A DNA stretch of 64,000 nucleotides. Source: Paenibacillus mesophilus (GTDB lineage: Bacteria; Bacillota; Bacilli; Paenibacillales; NBRC-103111). Position 1 is the first letter of the stretch, and each line of letters opens with the position of its first letter. The notes beneath the pieces are model-generated. The model ran no database searches, was not told the origin of the DNA, and worked only from the letters and a program-made list of their open reading frames with translations. The stretch spans positions 172,059 to 236,058 of the forward strand of contig NZ_VCRA01000013.1 of assembly GCF_005938385.1 (NCBI RefSeq), read 5' to 3'. Of the stretch, positions 60,930 to 64,000 are shown one piece after another. The position numbers were made by a program, and so were the translations under genes.

Positions 60930-62222
60930 TTATATGGATTGCCGTTCAGCGTCGAGGTTGACGGCCTCGATCAAGGAATATTGCAGCCAATAATGGACGA
61001 GCTCCTTCGCCCATGCGGGAGAATCACCGAACGTTCCGTTCATGACCCGCTTCATCGCCTGGATATAAAGCTCTCTGTGTGCAGGGGTGAAAAATAAATT
61101 AATCAGATGGGACGTTGCTTTCAGATCGCGATTTCGCAGCCCTCCCGCACCGACCTCCAGCCTGCGGGCAATATGCTCGATGCCCATCCGGTCCATGAAT
61201 GCGTTCCATATTTCCTGAATGGCGACCGGATTTGCCAAAAACCTTGTAACGCGCGTCATATCTTCGGCAAACTTCGCCCTCATATTCGCGCTCATCAAGC
61301 GAACGCCGTCCTTATGAACTTGATAAGGCGTTACTTCCAAGCCTGTTAGGACCGAGCCGGACAAATCCAAATGCACGATATACCCGGCATGCCTGTAAAA
61401 CGCCGGATCCGTCTGCCAAAATACGAAATTGCCCAGGCTGTAAACAATCGGCACCCCGTGGTGCAGCTCGATCCCCTGCGGTACGTGCGGATGATGAGCG
61501 ATGACCGCATGCGCCCCCATTTCGGCGATCGCCCTTAAATCATGAACGACATAGGGTGGCGGTGTCGGCGTATGCTCGCGTCCGCCGTGAAAGATAACGA
61601 TAATGACGGCGTCCGTTTGCTGCAATTGGCGGATTTGGCTTTGTACGCGATGCAGCTCCAAGCCGTAGGCTCCGGGTCCTCCGTCGACCGAACGGCATTC
61701 CTCGCCCTCCGAGCAGTTGATAATCGCCACACGGGTCCCTTTTACCTCGGTGATAAGCGGCTTTTCCGCTTCGGCGCCGTTCATTCCGCCGCCAACGGTT
61801 TGAATACCCGCCTGTTGCAGCACTTGAATCGTTTCGGCCAACCCTTCGGCGCTTAGATCAAGAGTATGGTTGTTGGCCAAACATCCGATGTCGAACGGGA
61901 CAGCCTTTAAAGCGTTTACGGTCCGCGCATCGGCATGAATCAAAAAGCGTTTGTCGTTCCCCCCTTTGGCGGCAAGCGGGGCGCCCCGATCGCCAAGCAC
62001 CGTCTCCACATTAACGATCCGCAAATCGCTGTTTCGGATATACGGCAGAAGATCGCCGTATACTTGTTCGGGACGGTTGATCATCAGAGATTCCAGAATA
62101 TCTTCTTCGCCCCAAATCTGTTTGGCTCCCCAATCGGCCGCAATCGTTATTCGCCACTGATGTTTTGCCGGATCGCCTTGCGCAATGTCCATCTTTCCAG
62201 TCGTCCAGTTCATAACCGTCAT
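60930..62222 (-). CDS. CapA-family metallophosphoesterase-like protein
   Basis: 430 residues, no signal peptide. The PGA_cap/CapA fold is marked by RIVNVETVLGDRG, LANNHTLDLSAEG (metal His/Asp), VIFHGGREHTPTPPP, IAHHPHVPQGIELHHG and VYSLGNFVFWQ. Relatives take part in poly-gamma-glutamate capsule synthesis, but soluble members in sugar loci probably act as phosphoesterases. First gene of an operon with an SBP and under an apparent LacI repressor. A 260-base leader separates it from the promoter. The start has a spaced AAAGGAAACG. Confidence 0.8.
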   Translation of the reverse strand: MTVMNWTTGKMDIAQGDPAKHQWRITIAADWGAKQIWGEEDILESLMINRPEQVYGDLLPYIRNSDLRIVNVETVLGDRGAPLAAKGGNDKRFLIHADARTVNALKAVPFDIGCLANNHTLDLSAEGLAETIQVLQQAGIQTVGGGMNGAEAEKPLITEVKGTRVAIINCSEGEECRSVDGGPGAYGLELHRVQSQIRQLQQTDAVIIVIFHGGREHTPTPPPYVVHDLRAIAEMGAHAVIAHHPHVPQGIELHHGVPIVYSLGNFVFWQTDPAFYRHAGYIVHLDLSGSVLTGLEVTPYQVHKDGVRLMSANMRAKFAEDMTRVTRFLANPVAIQEIWNAFMDRMGIEHIARRLEVGAGGLRNRDLKATSHLINLFFTPAHRELYIQAMKRVMNGTFGDSPAWAKELVHYWLQYSLIEAVNLDAERQSI

Positions 62223-62258
62223 AGGTAGTTCGTTTCCTTTCGTTAATAAGATGGAGAT

Positions 62259-62270
62259 TCACGCGCGTGA
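62259..62270. promoter_or_regulatory. LacI-type operator O1
   Basis: tcacgcgcgtga is a perfect 12-bp palindrome with the central CG of LacI-family operators. It is repeated exactly at 62344. Located in the leader between promoter and CapA start. Confidence 0.75.
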
Positions 62271-62343
62271 TTTACTAAGTAAAGATTATCGGATTACCGA
62301 AATGCGAGCCTTCATTGCAAACTTGATCCCTATCAATAATACT

Positions 62344-62355
62344 TCACGCGCGTGA
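62344..62355. promoter_or_regulatory. LacI-type operator O2
   Basis: Second exact copy of tcacgcgcgtga. Its centre is 85 bp from O1, about eight helical turns, which suits DNA looping by a tetramer. Confidence 0.75.
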
Positions 62356-62460
62356 TTTTTTAAAAAAGTTCCCCCGAAAATATACGAAATAAGCCCAAAA
62401 CTTTATTTTGGGGGTTGTAAACAGCACCTCCTTGCTATTTATCGCACGGCTTACAAAAAA

Positions 62461-62472
62461 TCACCCGCGTGC
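62461..62472. promoter_or_regulatory. LacI-type operator O3 (degenerate)
   Basis: tcacccgcgtgc matches the O1/O2 palindrome with two changes. It lies just downstream of the expected transcription start (about 62484). Its centre is 117 bp from O2, about eleven helical turns. Confidence 0.6.
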
Positions 62473-62490
62473 TGTATCGAAGTAACTCAA

Positions 62491-62519
62491 ATTGTAGTTA
62501 ATTTTGTTGACCTTGTCAA
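62491..62519 (-). promoter_or_regulatory. SigA-type promoter of the CapA-SBP operon
   Basis: On the minus strand TTGACA (62514-62519), a 17-base spacer and TACAAT (62491-62496). This is a near-consensus promoter. Start expected at about 62484. Confidence 0.8.
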
Positions 62520-62528
62520 CGACTTTTT

Positions 62529-62542
62529 TGAAAGTGCTTTCA
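62529..62542. promoter_or_regulatory. cre-like palindrome upstream of the CapA promoter
   Basis: tgaaagtgctttca matches 13 of 14 cre positions and is itself a near-palindrome. It lies 10 bp upstream of the -35, between the promoter and the LacI stop codon. Confidence 0.5.
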
Positions 62543-62556
62543 TAAGGATGATTCGT

Positions 62557-63591
62557 TCAGTGCGCGGTGTACATGGCCGTAGATTCACGGTCAATCAGTT
62601 CATAGTCCAACAATAAACTTGTTGAAAATCCTTTTTCGTTCGCATGGATCCGCTTCAATAGAAGCTCCGCAGCCTTCTCGCCGCCCTCGCTGAGCGGAAA
62701 TCTCATCGACGTCAGCTGCGGAATCGTCACATCGGCATACAGGTCGTCAAATCCGGCCACGGAGCAGTCTTTCGGAATCGATACGTTTTTTTCTTTCAGC
62801 AAATGCATAATTCCTAGCGCGACGTCGTCATTGCATCCGATAAAGGCGCTGGCGTCTTTGACTCTGTCCCATTCCTGCATCAGCAGATCGTAAGAAAATT
62901 TCGTAAGGCTTTGATAATCGCTCGGTTTAACCGCGCTCTGTTTATCCCCGATTACGACGGGTTGAAGCCCATAGCTTTGCATCGCTTTTTTGTAGCCATC
63001 CATTCGTCCGGAAGAATACGTATTCGCGACAAAAACGATGTTTTTGTGCTGCAGCTTTACTAAATGTTCGGTTAATTCAAATCCCGCTTTGATATGATTG
63101 TAACGAATGCCGTCAATATCTTCATGGATAAAGCCTCGCGTAGTCGTATTAATGGCAATGCCCGTATCCAATAATCGGATTAAATTGTCGTCATCGCTGG
63201 GACTGGTTGCGCCCGACAAAAAAGTAACGCCGGATACGCGCTGCTGCTTGAGCATTTCCAATGTCAAGGTCAGGTTGTCGCCTTGCGGCTCAACATAGTA
63301 TAAGATAACTCCATAGTGATGCTTTCTGGCGGTTCTTTGAAAATTTTGTACGAATGGAGCATAAATTCCGCTCTTCATCTCCGGCAAAACGATAGCAAGC
63401 ACCGTATTCTTACCGGTCACAAGTCCGCTGGCGAAGTGATCTTTACGGTAACCGAGCTCTTCGATCGCCTGCTGCACCCGCTTGATTGTTTTCGCCGACA
63501 CCGACCCTTTGCCGGATATCGCTTTGGAAACCGTTGTTCGGTCAAGCTTCAGATGATCGGCGATGTCTTGCATGGTGATGTTTTTATCCAT
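62557..63591 (-). CDS. LacI-family transcriptional repressor
   Basis: 344 residues. The helix-turn-helix and hinge (residues 4-50: TMQDIADHLKLDRTTVSKAI, then SGKGSVSAKTIKRVQQAIEE) are followed by a periplasmic-binding-like ligand domain with TVLAIVLPEMKSGIYAPF, FIGCNDDVALGIMHLL and SVAGFDDLYADVTIPQLTSM. It is the first gene at the right end of the operon region and almost certainly binds the TCACGCGCGTGA palindromes in front of the CapA gene. The inducer is probably a sugar. The start follows GGGTGG, and an extended -10 lies upstream. Confidence 0.92.
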   Translation of the reverse strand: MDKNITMQDIADHLKLDRTTVSKAISGKGSVSAKTIKRVQQAIEELGYRKDHFASGLVTGKNTVLAIVLPEMKSGIYAPFVQNFQRTARKHHYGVILYYVEPQGDNLTLTLEMLKQQRVSGVTFLSGATSPSDDDNLIRLLDTGIAINTTTRGFIHEDIDGIRYNHIKAGFELTEHLVKLQHKNIVFVANTYSSGRMDGYKKAMQSYGLQPVVIGDKQSAVKPSDYQSLTKFSYDLLMQEWDRVKDASAFIGCNDDVALGIMHLLKEKNVSIPKDCSVAGFDDLYADVTIPQLTSMRFPLSEGGEKAAELLLKRIHANEKGFSTSLLLDYELIDRESTAMYTAH

Positions 63592-63638
63592 TAAGTTTCC
63601 ACCCGCTTGTGTTTCAAATATTGATCCGTTAATTCGAC

Positions 63639-63647
63639 ATTATACCA
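63639..63647 (-). promoter_or_regulatory. Extended -10 promoter of the LacI gene
   Basis: On the minus strand TGGTATAAT, an extended -10, about 50 bp upstream of the start at 63591. The -35 is weak. The IS element inserted just upstream leaves it intact. Confidence 0.6.
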
Positions 63648-63733
63648 AAATAAACGGCAAAGTTCATACAAGCTAAAAGGAGCCCCCCCGGGCTCAATGT
63701 CATTAAGTTAAGGCGAAGAGCCCAAAATTAAGA

Positions 63734-63778
63734 ACAAGAGCAGGTTATCGAAAAGATAGCCCGCTCTTTTTTTGCACG
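63734..63778. terminator. Terminator inside the IS left end, ahead of the transposase
   Basis: aagagcaggttatc, loop gaaaa, gatagcccgctctt with bulges, then a run of eight T on the plus strand. It lies 75 bp upstream of the transposase start, so it would stop outside transcription from entering the transposase gene. Confidence 0.8.
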
Positions 63779-63852
63779 AAAATAAAAAATAGAACTTGAC
63801 AAACAGTTGGTATGTGTGGCGAAGCCCCTTGAAAAACGAGGAGGTTACGCCA

Positions 63853-64000
63853 ATGGATGAGTACGCGAATTCACTAAAAGAAACGCTGACATCCCTCATA
63901 CGAGAAATGGCAGCTGCACCAGCACCTTATGTCAAAAATCCTGAAAAAGATTTTACCCGCAAGAAAAAGCTGCCCTTTGACACGGTTATGCAACTCCTGA
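63853..64000 (+). CDS. IS4-family transposase (N-terminal fragment)
   Basis: The first 49 codons are present. The start MDEYANSLKETLTSLIREMA followed by KDFTRKKKLPFDTVMQLL is the conserved N-terminus of a Firmicute IS4-family transposase. GAGGAGGT lies 8 bases before the ATG. The DDE catalytic residues are beyond the window, so intactness cannot be judged. Confidence 0.8.
   Translation, partial: MDEYANSLKETLTSLIREMAAAPAPYVKNPEKDFTRKKKLPFDTVMQLL

Larger units (their letters stand above)
63682..64000 (+). mobile_element. IS4-family insertion sequence, left end (partial)
   Basis: The hairpin gagccc/gggctc (63682-63697) followed by aatgtcattaagttaagg (from 63698) looks like the terminal sequence of the element. 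The transposase gene starts at 63853 and runs off the window. The exact end and target duplication cannot be fixed with only one end visible. Confidence 0.7.

Noticed and set aside
62223..62484. Riboswitch in the 260-base CapA leader
   Set aside because: An AAGGAGGTG and a hairpin-like segment were seen, but no known riboswitch core could be recognised, and the LacI operators explain control.

Overview
The window looks like chromosomal DNA of a spore-forming Gram-positive bacterium, most likely Paenibacillus or a close relative. Signs of this are a complete spore-germination (ger) operon with a sigma-G-like promoter, a collagen-like protein of the exosporium type, a ComP/ComA-like two-component pair, many lipoprotein solute-binding proteins (SBPs) next to AraC-type regulators, AAGGAGG-type ribosome binding sites and a moderately high GC content. 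No rRNA, tRNA or CRISPR array was seen. Most genes lie on the minus strand.

Region 1 (1-21 kb) is carbohydrate scavenging. It holds a partial SBP at the left edge, a collagen-like protein and a GNAT acetyltransferase. Next comes an operon of SBP, a secreted multidomain glycoside hydrolase-like protein and an acetyl esterase, divergent from a membrane-bound AraC sensor-regulator. A large SBP follows, beside a GntR protein whose ligand domain is itself SBP-like. The last block is an operon of SBP, a secreted beta-propeller/FIMAH protein and a D-2-hydroxyacid dehydrogenase.

Region 2 (20.8-22.1 kb) is a gene-free stretch rich in structured repeats: tandem 38-bp hairpins, a 12-bp triplet, a 228-bp nested palindromic element and two tandem 125-bp units with compensatory stem changes. 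A second copy of the palindromic element lies at 29.8-30.05 kb.

Region 3 (22-31 kb) is an operon for hydroxybutyrate/acetoacetate use (CoA transferase A and B, 3-hydroxybutyrate dehydrogenase, 3-hydroxyacyl-CoA dehydrogenase, thiolase). It has a consensus sigma-54 promoter and faces a sigma-54 activator that is translationally coupled to a UDP-sugar pyrophosphorylase. An aldo/keto reductase follows.

Region 4 (31-44.5 kb) is export and signalling: an ABC ATPase, an FtsX-like permease, a FixH/YtkA-like lipoprotein, a 39-residue membrane peptide and an ABC exporter on one strand; a serine beta-lactamase-family hydrolase followed by a structured element; the ComP/ComA-like pair; a small membrane protein; a second ABC exporter; and a frameshifted CPBP (CAAX protease) remnant.

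Region 5 (44.5-50.6 kb) is a gerA-gerB-gerC-gerB-gerC operon in which the B-C pair is duplicated.

Region 6 (50.7-64 kb) suggests use of sulfated or decorated glycans: two sulfatases, an alkaline phosphatase-superfamily enzyme, three SBPs, two AraC regulators, a CapA-like phosphoesterase and a LacI repressor with a clear triple operator. The right edge is an IS4-like insertion sequence.

Across the window there are seven SBPs and no cognate sugar permease gene. Five operons carry cre-like sites, pointing to control by a CcpA-type regulator.
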